DNA of 64,000 nucleotides from Nibribacter ruber. Its GTDB lineage: Bacteria; Bacteroidota; Bacteroidia; Cytophagales; Hymenobacteraceae. The stretch is from positions 2,851,001 through 2,915,000 of the forward strand of contig NZ_CP047897.1 of the NCBI RefSeq assembly GCF_009913235.1, read 5' to 3'. Below are positions 15,464-25,500 of this stretch, in pieces (position 1 is the first letter of the stretch; every line of letters starts with the position of its first letter). The position numbers and the translations under genes are program-made. Below the pieces are notes generated by a model, which made no database searches, was not told the origin of the DNA, and was given only the letters and a program-made list of their open reading frames with translations.

Positions 15464-16336
15464 TTATTGGGTTGGACCAGAATCTACGCGGGCCTCAATG
15501 GTGGCTTGTACCGTGGAGGACACGTTAGACAAAATGTTGTATCCCGTAGCGGCCTCAATAGCGTCTACCGTGGTGCGGTAAGAACCCCACGTGCTGCTTA
15601 TGCTGGTGGTGTTAGGCGTGTTCACGGCAATGACGCGGGTGCTGGTAGTCACGCGGGCTGCGTCACCGGTTCCGTTAGGCAACACCACTATCACCTTCCA
15701 GATACGGTTAGGCACGGTCACTTTGCCGCCGGCAATGGTTTCTTTGTAGCCATTCACGCCAGTACCGCCCACGCCATAGCTACCCATGATGATGTACAAC
15801 TCGTTTCCGGCATTGATCAAGTTACGGCAGTAGTTCTCCAGGCCGGCCCAGGTCTGCTGGTTGTTAGTACTCGCCTGCGGAATCATGTTGGACATCAGGA
15901 ACGTGGCAGAATTGTCCGTCACAGTCAAGGTACGGTCTGCTGATGGGCAGTTGTGGCCCCGGTCAAAACCGCTACCGGTGTAGTCAGAAGAAGTTACTCG
16001 GTAGAAAGCGCTTGGCAGGGAGGTGTCTGCCCTGAAATCATCCTGGCGCGGGGTGCTGCCTACCCAGGCGCTGCTCAGGTGCCAGCTTACCCAGTTGGGC
16101 GTGCCGCGGTAGCTGTTGTAGGACATAACGTACTGTGATTTGCTCACCAGGTAATTGCTATAGCTGGTGCCTGCACTGCTGGGATTGCCCATAGTGAGGT
16201 GTGAGTCTTTGGTGGCGGTAGCATCTTCAGTCCCCGTCGCCACGGGGGAATTTTTGGGCTCTACCATTTCCTTCTTACAGGACACACTAAAACCTACCAG
16301 CAAAGCCAGTACCAACGGACGATAAAATTTTTTCAT
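15464..16336 (-). CDS. NucA-type DNA/RNA non-specific endonuclease, lipoprotein
   Basis: A 290-residue beta-beta-alpha-metal nuclease. The lipoprotein signal ends at Cys20 (GFSVSC), followed by a Ser/Thr-rich linker to about residue 60, so the enzyme is probably displayed outside the cytoplasm. The catalytic motif DRGH is at residues 125-128 (His128 the general base). The metal-binding block is SNMIPQAS ... Asn159 ... Trp163 ... Glu167. It should cleave DNA and RNA of either strandedness, for nutrient scavenging, biofilm or attack on competitors. Its NuiA-type inhibitor gene follows. A TTTG-N18-TATATTTC promoter lies upstream. Confidence 0.92.
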   Translation of the reverse strand: MKKFYRPLVLALLVGFSVSCKKEMVEPKNSPVATGTEDATATKDSHLTMGNPSSAGTSYSNYLVSKSQYVMSYNSYRGTPNWVSWHLSSAWVGSTPRQDDFRADTSLPSAFYRVTSSDYTGSGFDRGHNCPSADRTLTVTDNSATFLMSNMIPQASTNNQQTWAGLENYCRNLINAGNELYIIMGSYGVGGTGVNGYKETIAGGKVTVPNRIWKVIVVLPNGTGDAARVTTSTRVIAVNTPNTTSISSTWGSYRTTVDAIEAATGYNILSNVSSTVQATIEARVDSGPTQ

Positions 16337-16366
16337 GGAAGGGGGTTAGGTTGGTTGAAAGTTCTA

Positions 16367-16396
16367 GAAATATAAGGCCTAACAACCTAATACAAA
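16367..16396 (-). promoter_or_regulatory. Candidate promoter of the nuclease gene
   Basis: On the minus strand TTTG (plus-strand 16393-16396) and TATATTTC (16367-16374) are 18 bp apart, one mismatch from the Bacteroidota consensus. The predicted start is about 25 nt before the nuclease ATG. Confidence 0.5.
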
Positions 16397-16464
16397 ACAA
16401 AATATAGCAAAATCCTATATTATTTTTCTGGCAACCGATTTCGTGTAACCTTCTTGCTGCGCAT

Positions 16465-16503
16465 CCGTTTTTGGCGTGTTTTCCAGGAAATAGGCCAAAA
16501 ACG
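16465..16503. repeat. 40-nt palindromic repeat, copy 10
   Basis: CCGTTTTTGGCGTGTTTT and AAATAGGCCAAAAACG around CCAGG. It lies in the divergent spacer between the nuclease and the glycosidase genes, 80 bp before the latter. Confidence 0.86.
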
Positions 16504-16582
16504 AAGCCACCCTGAAAAACCGGTTGGAAGAAACCCAAAAAGGCGGTTACTTGCCTGCTTTCCAGTTTACCTCGTCTCTCAC

Positions 16583-18121
16583 ATGAAGCTTTCTCCCCGC
16601 ATCCTGCCTTCGTTGCTCATCCTGTCTTTCTGTTTAAGTTTCTTCGCTATTAAAACCAAGGCCCAGACTGCTCCCAAGCGCGAATTCAGGGGCGTTTGGA
16701 TTGCCACCGTGGCCAACATTGACTGGCCCAGCCAGCAAGGACTTTCGCCGGTGACGCAGATGGAGGAGTTCAAGTATATTCTAGACGAGCACCAGAAAAA
16801 CGGCATCAACGCCCTGGTGGTGCAGGTGCGGCCCACCACAGACGCGCTGTATAGAAGCAACAAGGAACTCTGGTCGCATTGGCTGTCAGGGAAGCAGGGG
16901 CAGGCACCCAATCCGCCGTATGACCCGCTGGCGTTCCAGATTGAGGAGGCGCACAAGCGGGGCATGGAGTTTCATGCCTGGTTCAATCCATACCGGGCCA
17001 CCCATGACACTATCAGCGCCAACATTGCCGCCAACCACATCACCAAGACCCGGCCCGAGTGGTTTGTGACCTACGCCGGCAAAAAATACTTTAAGCCCGG
17101 CCTGCCCGAAGTGCGCGAATACATAGTGGACATCATCCTGGACGTAGTGCAGCGCTATGACGTAGACGCCATCCATTTTGACGACTACTTCTACCCGTAC
17201 CCCACCAGAGATACCTTCCCGGACGATGACGATTTTGCCCGGTACGGCGCAGGCTTTGCCACCAAGGATGACTGGCGCCGCCACAACGTGGACGAGGTCA
17301 TCAGAGTCTTGTCTACTGAAATAAAGAAGATAAAGCCGCATGTTAAGTTTGGCATCAGTCCGTTTGCCATCTGGCGCAACAAGAAGGAAGACCCGCTTGG
17401 CTCAGACACCAACGGCCTCACCAACTACGGCCAACTCTACGCAGACATCAGGGGCTGGCTGGAGAAAGGCTGGATTGACTACAACGTACCTCAACTCTAT
17501 TTCACCATCGGGTACCAAGTGGCCGACTACGCCAAACTGCTGGACTGGTGGAGTAAAAATAACTTCGGGAAGCATTTGTACATTGGCCAGGGCACCTACC
17601 GAGTGAACACAGACGCCAAAGTCAAGGAATGGTACAACCCGCTGGAGACCGGCAACCAACTGCGCCTGAACCGCCAGACGCCCAACGTGCACGGGAGCGT
17701 GTTCTTCAGCTCCAAATCCGTCATGAGTAATCCGCTGGGCGTACAGGACAGTCTACGGCAGAATTTCTACAAATACCCCGCGCTGGTGCCTACCATGCCC
17801 TGGCTGGATGACGTAGCGCCTTTAGCACCAAAAAGCGTGAAGGCCACGAACACACTTGACGGCATTCACCTCGCCTGGAAAGCGCCTGCGCCGGCCCCAG
17901 ACGGAGAAACGGCCCGCTATTATGTAGTGTACCGGGCTCCTAAAGGCACTGATATTGATATGGAAAACCCAGCGCATATCCTGAAAATACATCATGGCGG
18001 TACTTCCTATTTAGACACATCTGCTATTTCTGGCCAAAAGTACACCTACCTAGTAACCGCCGTGGACCGATTGCACAATGAAAGCCGACCTTCTGAGACC
18101 GTGAGAGCTAAGCGGCGGTAA
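16583..18121 (+). CDS. Family 10-like glycosyl hydrolase (GHL10, YngK-type), exported
   Basis: A 512-residue exported protein. Residues 1-27 form a signal peptide ending TKAQ. The GHL10 domain follows from about residue 30: REFRGVWIATVANIDWPS, FHAWFNPYRA and VDAIHFDDYFYPYP are family hallmarks, with acidic residues of the likely active site in the last. The final 90 residues form a fibronectin type III-like domain (PKSVKATNTLDGIHLAWKAP). The likely substrate is a bacterial surface or peptidoglycan-linked glycan, not proven for most members. The start is chosen at 16583 because it begins the signal peptide; upstream in-frame codons lie in a repeat. Confidence 0.88.
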   Translation: MKLSPRILPSLLILSFCLSFFAIKTKAQTAPKREFRGVWIATVANIDWPSQQGLSPVTQMEEFKYILDEHQKNGINALVVQVRPTTDALYRSNKELWSHWLSGKQGQAPNPPYDPLAFQIEEAHKRGMEFHAWFNPYRATHDTISANIAANHITKTRPEWFVTYAGKKYFKPGLPEVREYIVDIILDVVQRYDVDAIHFDDYFYPYPTRDTFPDDDDFARYGAGFATKDDWRRHNVDEVIRVLSTEIKKIKPHVKFGISPFAIWRNKKEDPLGSDTNGLTNYGQLYADIRGWLEKGWIDYNVPQLYFTIGYQVADYAKLLDWWSKNNFGKHLYIGQGTYRVNTDAKVKEWYNPLETGNQLRLNRQTPNVHGSVFFSSKSVMSNPLGVQDSLRQNFYKYPALVPTMPWLDDVAPLAPKSVKATNTLDGIHLAWKAPAPAPDGETARYYVVYRAPKGTDIDMENPAHILKIHHGGTSYLDTSAISGQKYTYLVTAVDRLHNESRPSETVRAKRR

Positions 18122-18147
18122 AACAGGAGAAAGGTTTCTGCCATGAA

Positions 18148-18187
18148 CCGTTTTTGGGCAGTTTTCCAGAAAATAAGCTAAAAACGG
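18148..18187. repeat. 40-nt palindromic repeat, copy 11
   Basis: CCGTTTTTGGGCAGTTTT and AAATAAGCTAAAAACGG around CCAG, 26 bp after the glycosidase stop; probably its terminator, as no other hairpin is present before fumC. Confidence 0.85.
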
Positions 18188-18224
18188 AAGTCTTCAATCG
18201 CGCGCGCTTTTTATAATTATTGCG

Positions 18225-18232
18225 TAGTTTTG
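18225..18232 (+). promoter_or_regulatory. Candidate -7 element for fumC
   Basis: TAGTTTTG matches TAnnTTTG exactly. No good TTTG lies 19 bp upstream. The predicted start gives a leader of about 30 nt to the ATG at 18269. Confidence 0.5.
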
Positions 18233-18268
18233 AGCGTATCTACAGTATTCACTTTATATCTTATAGAC

Positions 18269-19666
18269 ATGAGCATACGCATAGAGAAAGACACCATGGG
18301 ACCGGTAGAGGTACCCGCAGATAAATACTGGGGCGCCCAGACGCAACGCTCTAAAGACAACTTCACCATTGGCGGTCAATTAATGCCCACCGAGGTGATT
18401 GAGGCCTTCGCTATTCTAAAGAAAGCCGCCGCTTACACCAACGCTGAGTTGGGCGTTCTGTCTCAGGACAAAGCCGAAATCATTGGCCGTGTATGCGACG
18501 AAATTCTGGCTGGTGACCTGGCAGGCGAGTTTCCGCTGGTGGTGTGGCAGACCGGTTCTGGTACGCAGAGCAACATGAACGTGAACGAGGTAGTAGCCAA
18601 CCGCGCGCACGTGTTGCTAGGCGGCGATTTGATGGACGAGAAAAAGCAGATTCACCCCAATGATGACGTGAACAAGTCTCAGTCTTCTAATGACACCTTC
18701 CCGACGGCCATGCACATTGCCGGCTACAAAATTGTGGCCGAGCATACCTTGCCCATGATTCAAAAGCTGCGTGATACCCTGCATGCCAAGTCACAGGAGT
18801 ACATGAACGTGGTGAAGATTGGCCGCACGCACTTAATGGATGCCACGCCGCTGACCCTGGGCCAGGAGCTTTCTGGTTACGTGTCACAGCTAGACCACGG
18901 CATGCGCGCCCTTAAAAACACGCTAGACCACCTAAGTGAGCTAGCCTTGGGCGGTTCTGCCGTTGGTACTGGTCTAAACACCCCGCAAGGCTACGCCGAA
19001 CTGGTGGCCAAGAAAATCTCTGAGTTCTCTGGCCTTCCGTTGAAAACTGCTGAGAACAAGTTTGAGTCACTAGCTGCCCATGACGCCATTGTAGAAACTT
19101 CTGGTGCTTTGAAGCAGATTGCCGTGAGCCTGATGAAGATTGCCAATGACATCCGTCTGTTGGCTTCTGGTCCTCGTTCTGGTATTGGCGAGATCATCAT
19201 CCCAGAAAACGAGCCGGGTTCTTCCATCATGCCGGGTAAAGTAAACCCAACCCAGGCCGAGGCTATGACCATGGTCTGTGCGCAGGTGATTGGTAATGAC
19301 GTAGCTATCTCTGTGGGCGGCATGAACGGTCACTTTGAGCTGAACGTGTTCAAGCCGGTGATGATCTTCAACCTCTTAATGAGCGCTAGATTATTAGGCG
19401 ATGCCTGTGATTCTTTTGACAAGCACTGCGCCGTAGGCATTGAACCGAACTACGAGGTCATCAAGCGCCAATTAGAGAACTCTCTCATGTTGGTAACCGC
19501 CTTGAACCCGCACGTAGGGTATGACAACGCCGCCAAGATTGCCAAGAAAGCGCACAAAGAAGGCACTACGCTTCGTCAGGCCGCTTTGGATTTAGGCTTG
19601 TTGACAGATGAGCAGTTCACCGAATGGGTGAGACCAGAAGACATGATTGGTTCTTTAAAAAGCTAA
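18269..19666 (+). CDS. fumC: Class II fumarate hydratase
   Basis: A 465-residue cytoplasmic TCA-cycle enzyme that interconverts fumarate and malate without an iron-sulfur cluster. The aspartase/fumarase signature [11 protein letters not shown] is present, as are [14 protein letters not shown] and [10 protein letters not shown], which bind substrate, and [15 protein letters not shown] with the catalytic His. Length is normal for FumC. The start at 18269 ([16 protein letters not shown]) matches the usual N-terminus; a GTG 39 bp upstream would add an unlikely leader. A TAnnTTTG element and a repeat lie upstream; a repeat and a terminator lie downstream, so it is a single-gene unit. Confidence 0.97.
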   Translation: MSIRIEKDTMGPVEVPADKYWGAQTQRSKDNFTIGGQLMPTEVIEAFAILKKAAAYTNAELGVLSQDKAEIIGRVCDEILAGDLAGEFPLVVWQTGSGTQSNMNVNEVVANRAHVLLGGDLMDEKKQIHPNDDVNKSQSSNDTFPTAMHIAGYKIVAEHTLPMIQKLRDTLHAKSQEYMNVVKIGRTHLMDATPLTLGQELSGYVSQLDHGMRALKNTLDHLSELALGGSAVGTGLNTPQGYAELVAKKISEFSGLPLKTAENKFESLAAHDAIVETSGALKQIAVSLMKIANDIRLLASGPRSGIGEIIIPENEPGSSIMPGKVNPTQAEAMTMVCAQVIGNDVAISVGGMNGHFELNVFKPVMIFNLLMSARLLGDACDSFDKHCAVGIEPNYEVIKRQLENSLMLVTALNPHVGYDNAAKIAKKAHKEGTTLRQAALDLGLLTDEQFTEWVRPEDMIGSLKS

Positions 19667-19667
19667 A

Positions 19668-19707
19668 CCGTTTTTAGCCTCTTTTGGCCAAAACAGCCCA
19701 AAAAACG
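19668..19707. repeat. 40-nt palindromic repeat, copy 12
   Basis: CCGTTTTTAGCCTCTTTT and AAAACAGCCCAAAAAACG with centre GGCC, 1 bp after the fumC stop codon and directly before a terminator. Confidence 0.86.
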
Positions 19708-19708
19708 A

Positions 19709-19743
19709 AAACCCTTCTGCTCTGTAGCGGAAGGGTTTTTTTT
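19709..19743 (+). terminator. fumC terminator
   Basis: The stem AAACCCTTCTGCT / AGCGGAAGGGTTT is followed by a long T-run. It directly abuts repeat copy 12. Confidence 0.85.
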
Positions 19744-19766
19744 ATGAATGGAGGTTAAGAGAAAAC

Positions 19767-19795
19767 AAAGGCCGCCCTGTTGCAGGACGGCCTTT
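19767..19795 (-). terminator. Terminator of the SusC/SusD operon
   Basis: AAAGGCCGCCCTG / CAGGACGGCCTTT with a TTG loop. It lies 26 bp beyond the stop of the last minus-strand gene of the Sus-like operon. Confidence 0.8.
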
Positions 19796-19821
19796 GCTGT
19801 AAGTATATCTACGGGTTAAAA

Positions 19822-21060
19822 TTATAGATACTTGTAGTCCATGGTAACAGTGGCTCCCGTTTCTGTGCGGTTGATGGCCGTTACTTTAAAGATCACATAG
19901 TTGTCTGTGCCTACCAATTTGGCAATGTACACGTCACCTACCAACAGATCAGCAATTGACGTTACCACGGTAGTAGGCACGGCATTGGCTCCGGTGTAAT
20001 AGGTTTGGCGCACGCTGGAGAAAGTAGCGGCATTGTAGGCCGCCGTGGTAGACTTCACAAAAGCGGTAGTATTGTCTGCTTTCACGGCTACCTTGTTCCC
20101 GGCCACGCTGGTCACCGTAATGTCCTTGTTGGCCACCACATCAGACCCGGCGTTGGTTCTGGTCACAAAGTTAAAAGAGGCCATATTGGCGTCTCCGTTC
20201 AAGCCAATGGTAGCAGTACTGGTACCAGTGAAGGCCGTAGCCGCTACCGGCGTAACCGGTGCCGAGGTAACCGATGCCGCCAGTTTTGGCAATAGTGATT
20301 TCACCTCGAAACGGAACGTCACTTCCTGGCCGGCAGAACTGGCTGGTACGGTTACGTCTACGTTTCTGGTCACGGCCGCACCAGACTTGGTTAAGCCAAT
20401 CCGTTGTACTCTGGTCTCAGCGGCTGCGCCTACTTTGGCGTATACGTTCAAGCTGTCCAAGTCTTTGTAAAGTATGGCGCTGGCTGGCGTGGTAGCCGTC
20501 ACAGAGGTAACACCACCTTCATTCAGCAACAACTCATACCTGATCACATCACTGGCTGCGTTGCCGTACTGAGCCGTAGCCGTGCGGTTGGTCACGCTTT
20601 TGATTTTGATGGTAGGCATGGCCTCGGCCACTCTAAAGCTCACGCTTCTGGTTTTGGTGGCATTGTTGAAACCAACTCCCTTGGCGTCTAAACGAATGAG
20701 GGTCTTATTGGCCAATCCTTGCGGCACCACATATTCTACCACCAGCGTATCTGCCTTTTTACGGAGAGAGTAAGCGCCTTGGGCGGGTATGGTTCTCACC
20801 ACGGAGGAATCCTGGGTGTCTAGCTTCTGGAGTAGTACAATCTCCTTTATGTCAGACTTGTTGTACACCAGTTCCATTTTCACGGTCTCGCCGGTGGCGT
20901 ATTTGGTGGCTACCGGTAACGTACCGGTAGTCTGCAAAATCTGGAAAGAATCTTCAGTGATTTGGTAAGAGGGCTCATAGTCCTCTTCGCAGGAGACGGC
21001 CGTAAACCCTAGAAGGGCAATTGCCGGCACAGCCATGTATTTATTAAAAATGCTTTTCAT
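19822..21060 (-). CDS. Sus-locus accessory lipoprotein, SusE/F-like position
   Basis: A 412-residue lipoprotein (signal ending TAVSC, Cys24). The mature part is Thr/Val/Ala-rich and looks like several tandem beta-sandwich modules, for example KTRSVSFRVAEAMPTIKIKS and GQEVTFRFEVKSLLP. It is the third gene of a SusC-SusD operon, 28 bp after susD, a position normally held by surface glycan- or peptide-binding lipoproteins. No enzymatic motif is seen. The ligand imported by the locus is unknown; no glycosidase or peptidase is in the operon. Confidence 0.75.
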   Translation of the reverse strand: MKSIFNKYMAVPAIALLGFTAVSCEEDYEPSYQITEDSFQILQTTGTLPVATKYATGETVKMELVYNKSDIKEIVLLQKLDTQDSSVVRTIPAQGAYSLRKKADTLVVEYVVPQGLANKTLIRLDAKGVGFNNATKTRSVSFRVAEAMPTIKIKSVTNRTATAQYGNAASDVIRYELLLNEGGVTSVTATTPASAILYKDLDSLNVYAKVGAAAETRVQRIGLTKSGAAVTRNVDVTVPASSAGQEVTFRFEVKSLLPKLAASVTSAPVTPVAATAFTGTSTATIGLNGDANMASFNFVTRTNAGSDVVANKDITVTSVAGNKVAVKADNTTAFVKSTTAAYNAATFSSVRQTYYTGANAVPTTVVTSIADLLVGDVYIAKLVGTDNYVIFKVTAINRTETGATVTMDYKYL

Positions 21061-21088
21061 GTCTTTTTACGTTAAATGCCTTATCGCC

Positions 21089-22561
21089 TTATTGCTTGTC
21101 CCACCAAACCGGAAGGGTCACGTAGTCTGGTGCTCCCCAACCCATTCTGGCTACTTCGCCGGGGTTGTACTGGGTTTCTGTCTGCGCCGGTGGCATTCTG
21201 CGCACAAACTTACCGCCTAAGTTGGGATTCACGCCCGTTGGCACTGCATAGTCAGGGTAGATGGCAGGATCAAAGTCAAATCTGCGCAAATCTGACCAAG
21301 ACTCTGGGTTCAGGAACATGGCGATGTACTTCTGCTCCATGATGTGCTTGAAGGTAAGCGCGCTTTCGCTTTGCGCCACGGCTGCGCTGGACAGATACGT
21401 GGTTTGAGCGGCGGCAGGCACACCCAGCTTGGTCATATGCGCTGTGATACCAGCCTTGTAAGCCGTAAAGGCCCGGCTTTTGTCATTCTTCCGGAAAGCA
21501 GCCTCCGCCTCAATAAAGCGCATCTCGGCGTTGGTTACCATGGGGAACGGACTGTTGTCTGTAGAATACCAGCCACCATAGAAATCAGTTACGGCAGGAG
21601 CGGACGGTTGTCCGGCACCCGGTATGGCGCCGTTGCTCAAGGTAGGAGAGATGATTGGGAATCTAGGGTCATCAGCGGCAGTGGCATCTCCAAGCAGCGT
21701 GGTACCATTCATGTAGTTCACGAACATTCTACCAAAGGTATAAGAGCCCATGTTGGCTCTGGTAGGCCCAAAGATGCTGGTAGTGCTAGACTCTACGCTG
21801 GTAGGTTGTCTGTAGCCCAGCATGGCGTCATCTGCATTGTTCTTGATGCCCTTGTCAATGGCGGCCAACACGGCGTCTGCACTGTAGTTGGCTTTCTTGG
21901 TCAAGTGGTTCAACTGACGGGCTCTGATGGAATTGACTAATTTAATCCATTTGGCTGCGTCTCCCTGGTACAAAATGTCTCCGCTCACCGGGTTGGAGGT
22001 GTAGAAAGGCCGCTTGTTAGCAGTGGCTGGTTTGGAGAACTCCGCCTCGGCTTCATCTAACAACTTGAAGATGGTGGCGTAGATTTCTTCCTGTGGGTCA
22101 TACTTGGGAGCAATGTTGGTATATCCCTTCCAAGCCTCTGCATAAGGAACATCGCCTAGCATGTCTGTTACGTGGGCCAGGATAATGGCTTTCATGGTTT
22201 TGCCGGCACCTACGTAATACGGAGACCCTTCTGCCTCTGCCGCCTCTATCATGGGGCCAATGTTGCTGCCCACCAGATAATAGGTGTTGTTGAAGGTAGA
22301 GGTAGAGTTACCCGGCGTGAAGTAGTACTGGTCTGTGGTGATGTTGGCCGTTCTGCCCGCCACGTTCTGGGTAATCTGTCCCACGCGTAGCTCGGTTAGG
22401 AGCTGTATCTGCAGACCGTTGCCAATGATGCTGGGTAGCAGGTAATTGGGGGTAGTAGAAACGGGGTTATTTGGATCTGTGTTTACATCCAAAAAGCCGT
22501 CTTCACAAGAGGTAAGCCCTAAGCCCACCACCGTGCAAAATCCTATTATAAATTTTTTCAT
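21089..22561 (-). CDS. SusD/RagB-family nutrient-binding lipoprotein
   Basis: A 490-residue surface lipoprotein (signal MKKFIIGFCTVVGLGLTSC, acceptor Cys19) followed by the typical SusD opening EDGFLDVNTDPNNP. TPR-like helical framework with FIEAEAAFRKNDKSRAFTAYKAGI and near the end SWSDLRRFDFDP is the pattern of the SusD-like_2 group. It forms the hinged lid over the SusC barrel and presents the ligand. It begins 19 bp after susC and precedes the accessory lipoprotein. The start is taken at the lipoprotein Met at 22561; a Met five codons earlier would break the signal peptide. Confidence 0.93.
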   Translation of the reverse strand: MKKFIIGFCTVVGLGLTSCEDGFLDVNTDPNNPVSTTPNYLLPSIIGNGLQIQLLTELRVGQITQNVAGRTANITTDQYYFTPGNSTSTFNNTYYLVGSNIGPMIEAAEAEGSPYYVGAGKTMKAIILAHVTDMLGDVPYAEAWKGYTNIAPKYDPQEEIYATIFKLLDEAEAEFSKPATANKRPFYTSNPVSGDILYQGDAAKWIKLVNSIRARQLNHLTKKANYSADAVLAAIDKGIKNNADDAMLGYRQPTSVESSTTSIFGPTRANMGSYTFGRMFVNYMNGTTLLGDATAADDPRFPIISPTLSNGAIPGAGQPSAPAVTDFYGGWYSTDNSPFPMVTNAEMRFIEAEAAFRKNDKSRAFTAYKAGITAHMTKLGVPAAAQTTYLSSAAVAQSESALTFKHIMEQKYIAMFLNPESWSDLRRFDFDPAIYPDYAVPTGVNPNLGGKFVRRMPPAQTETQYNPGEVARMGWGAPDYVTLPVWWDKQ

Positions 22562-22580
22562 GTTATGAGTTCTCAATAAT

Positions 22581-25500
22581 CTAGAATGATAGCTTAATAC
22601 CTAAATCAACACCTTTAGTTCCGGGTACGCTACCGTAGTCAAATCCGCCAGAACCACCACCACGTACGCCAGAACCGGCAGCAGCGGTCTCTGGGTCAGA
22701 GCCTGAGTATTTGGTGAGCAGAAGAAGGTTGCGGCCGGTCACGTTCAGCTCCACATTCTTGAAAGGAATTCTTCCAAAAAACTCTTTAGGCAAGCTGTAT
22801 GCCATGGTAACGTAGCGCAAGCGTACCCACGAAGCGTCTTCAATGAAGTTAGTACCTACCACAGACATGATGTTGCGGTAGTAGCTTTCCGTTAATTCCA
22901 CTTCTCTGGTGTTAGGCACATAGGTTACGTTACCATCTGCACCCGTCACTGCCACTACGCCTGGGAATACGGCTTTCTTGTATCTGTCCAGAGTCCGGTT
23001 GCTCAAGCCGCTGTTTACCAGGGCCGCCTCGTTACCATTTACCACCACGCCGCCTTTTCTAATGTCTGCCAAGAAAGAAAGTGACAGGTTATTGTATTTG
23101 AAGGTGTTGGTGATCTGCAGAGTGAAATCTGGGGCACGGTCTCCGGCGTAGGTAAACTTCTGGTCTACAAACGTAGGGTAACCGGTAGAACTGATGATCA
23201 TCTGGCCGTCTGGGGCACGCTCATACTGCATGGCACCCAAGGCGCTCAGCGAGCTTCCCTGGAAAACAGAACCTCTGGCAAAACCTACAATCCAAGAGTC
23301 AGACTGGTAGATTTCTGTCAATGGATAAGGAATGGAGATTACTTCGCTTCTGTTGCGGGCAAAGTTGGCTACTACATCCCAAGAGAAGTCTCCTTTTTCA
23401 ATGGCCGTTCCAGACAAGATGGCCTCAATACCGCGGTTCTCCACGGTACCGCCGTTCACGTACTGCAGAATGAAACCAGACGCCTGGCTCAGACGAGGGG
23501 CGATGATCTGGTCAATGGTTCTGTCTTGGTAGTAAGTAACGTTGAAGCGCAGGTTGTTTTTAGAGAAGTTGAAGTCCAGACCGGTCTCAAAAGAAGTCTT
23601 GGTTTCTGGCTTCAACTCTGGGTTACCACCAAAGAAGTTGTTTCTGAAACCGCCCCCCAAGAAGGTGTTGTTGGTCAACGGAGAAGAAACGCGGTACGGC
23701 GGTGAGTCTTTACCTACCTGGGCATAGGAGATGTTGAACTTACCAAACTTCAGGAAAGAGTCAGTGGCTAGCGGCAGGTGCTCTGTGAACACGTACCCTA
23801 AGCTGGCCGAACCATAGGCAAAGGAACGGTTTTTCACCGGCAGGGTAGAAGACCAATCATTACGGCCCTGTAATTCTAAGAACAGGAAGTTGTCATAGTC
23901 TAAGCTTACACGGGCAAAGGCACCAATCAGTCTGCGCAGAGAGTTTCTCTGAATCACGCTTCTGTTGGTGGTATTGTTGAGGCCTACAAAGTCTGGGTTC
24001 TGGAAAATCAAGCCCAGGTAATCCACGCCTTTGGTCTCTGTCTGCTCTACGGTGTTACCCAACACCAGGCCAGCGCCCAGCTTCTCCGTGAAGTTCTTGT
24101 TGGCGGTCACTACAAAGTTAGAGGTGTATTGCTGGAACTGGTTCACAGACACGGCCAGGCCACCTTGCTGGTTGTTAGGCAAAGAAGTACCAGGAGAACG
24201 CACGCTCTCTGTACGCTCTGTGTACACGTCTGATCCCAAACGGTAGTTGATCTTCAGCCAGTCAGTAGGGTCCAGGGTCACGCCCACGTTGCCAATCATG
24301 CGTTCTACTCTGTCTGTCTGTGGGTTTTTGTTTACGGTGAAGTAAGGGTTGTCAATGTCACCGGTTACGCTTTCCAGCAGACGACGGCGGGAACCGTCTG
24401 GGTTCTGCCAGTCAGACATGTTATCATTCAAAGGCCAGTTAAAGATACTTACCAAGAAACCGCCGGTACCACCAAAGAGGCCAGGACCTTGCAAGGCTCT
24501 TTTACCGCTGGTCTGCAAGTAGTTGGCAGAACCGTCAAAAGACAGGATGTCATTGAACTTGGCCGTACCAGATACGCGCACAGAGTTTTTCTCATACTCT
24601 GTTTCTGGCACCACGCCCCCCTGGTCCAGGTGGTTGGCAGAAATATAGAAGCTGGTTTTCTCAGAACCGCCAGATACGCTCAGGTTATGGTTCATCTTAA
24701 AGCCCGTCTGGAAGAAGTCGCCTATGTTGTCATACTGCGGATCGCCTTCCTGGAACTTAGGTCCCCATGAACGACGGGTAGTACCGTCAAACACCCCGTT
24801 GGTGCCTTGCATGTACACGTTCTGCACTTCAGGGAGTCTGTTCACCTTGTCAAAAGAGAACAAGGCGTTGTAAGACACAGACGTCTGTCCGGCCACGCCT
24901 TTTTTAGTGGTGATAATTACGGCACCGTTACCAGCGCGCAGACCGTACAAGGCCGCTGCGGCTGGTCCTTTCAACACGGTGATAGAGGCAATGTCCTCTG
25001 GGTTCAGGTCACCGGCGCGGTTAGAAGATCCTACAGAGCGCCCCAAAATACCATTGAAGCCGCTACCAGCGCCTGGTGCTGTGGACTCTTGGAAAGAAGA
25101 GTTGTCAATAGGAATACCGTCAATCACAAACAAAGGCTGGTTGTCGCCGTCAATAGAGGAACCGCCTCTAATCACAATGCTGGCTCCCTCGCCGGCGCCA
25201 CCACCAGAACTGATGATGTTCACCCCGGCTACCTTGCCTTGCAGGGCGTTCACCACGTTCTGCTGACGGCTGTCTTCCAGCGCCTTGCCAGAAACAGACT
25301 GTACCGCATAGTTAATGGTCTTTTGCTCCTGGGCAATGTTAAAGCCAGTCACCACCACCTCTTCCAAGGCTTTGGCATCTGATTTAAGCACCACGTCAAT
25401 GGTGTTGTCTACGCCCACGGTGCGCTCCTGAGAGACCATACCAATAAAGGTGTACACCAATACGCTCCCAGATGAGGCTTGGATGGAGTATTTACCCTCA

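Noticed and set aside
24807-25382. A 191-codon open frame on the plus strand inside susC
   Set aside because: Antisense to the conserved plug region of a clear SusC protein; composition is that of a shadow frame.
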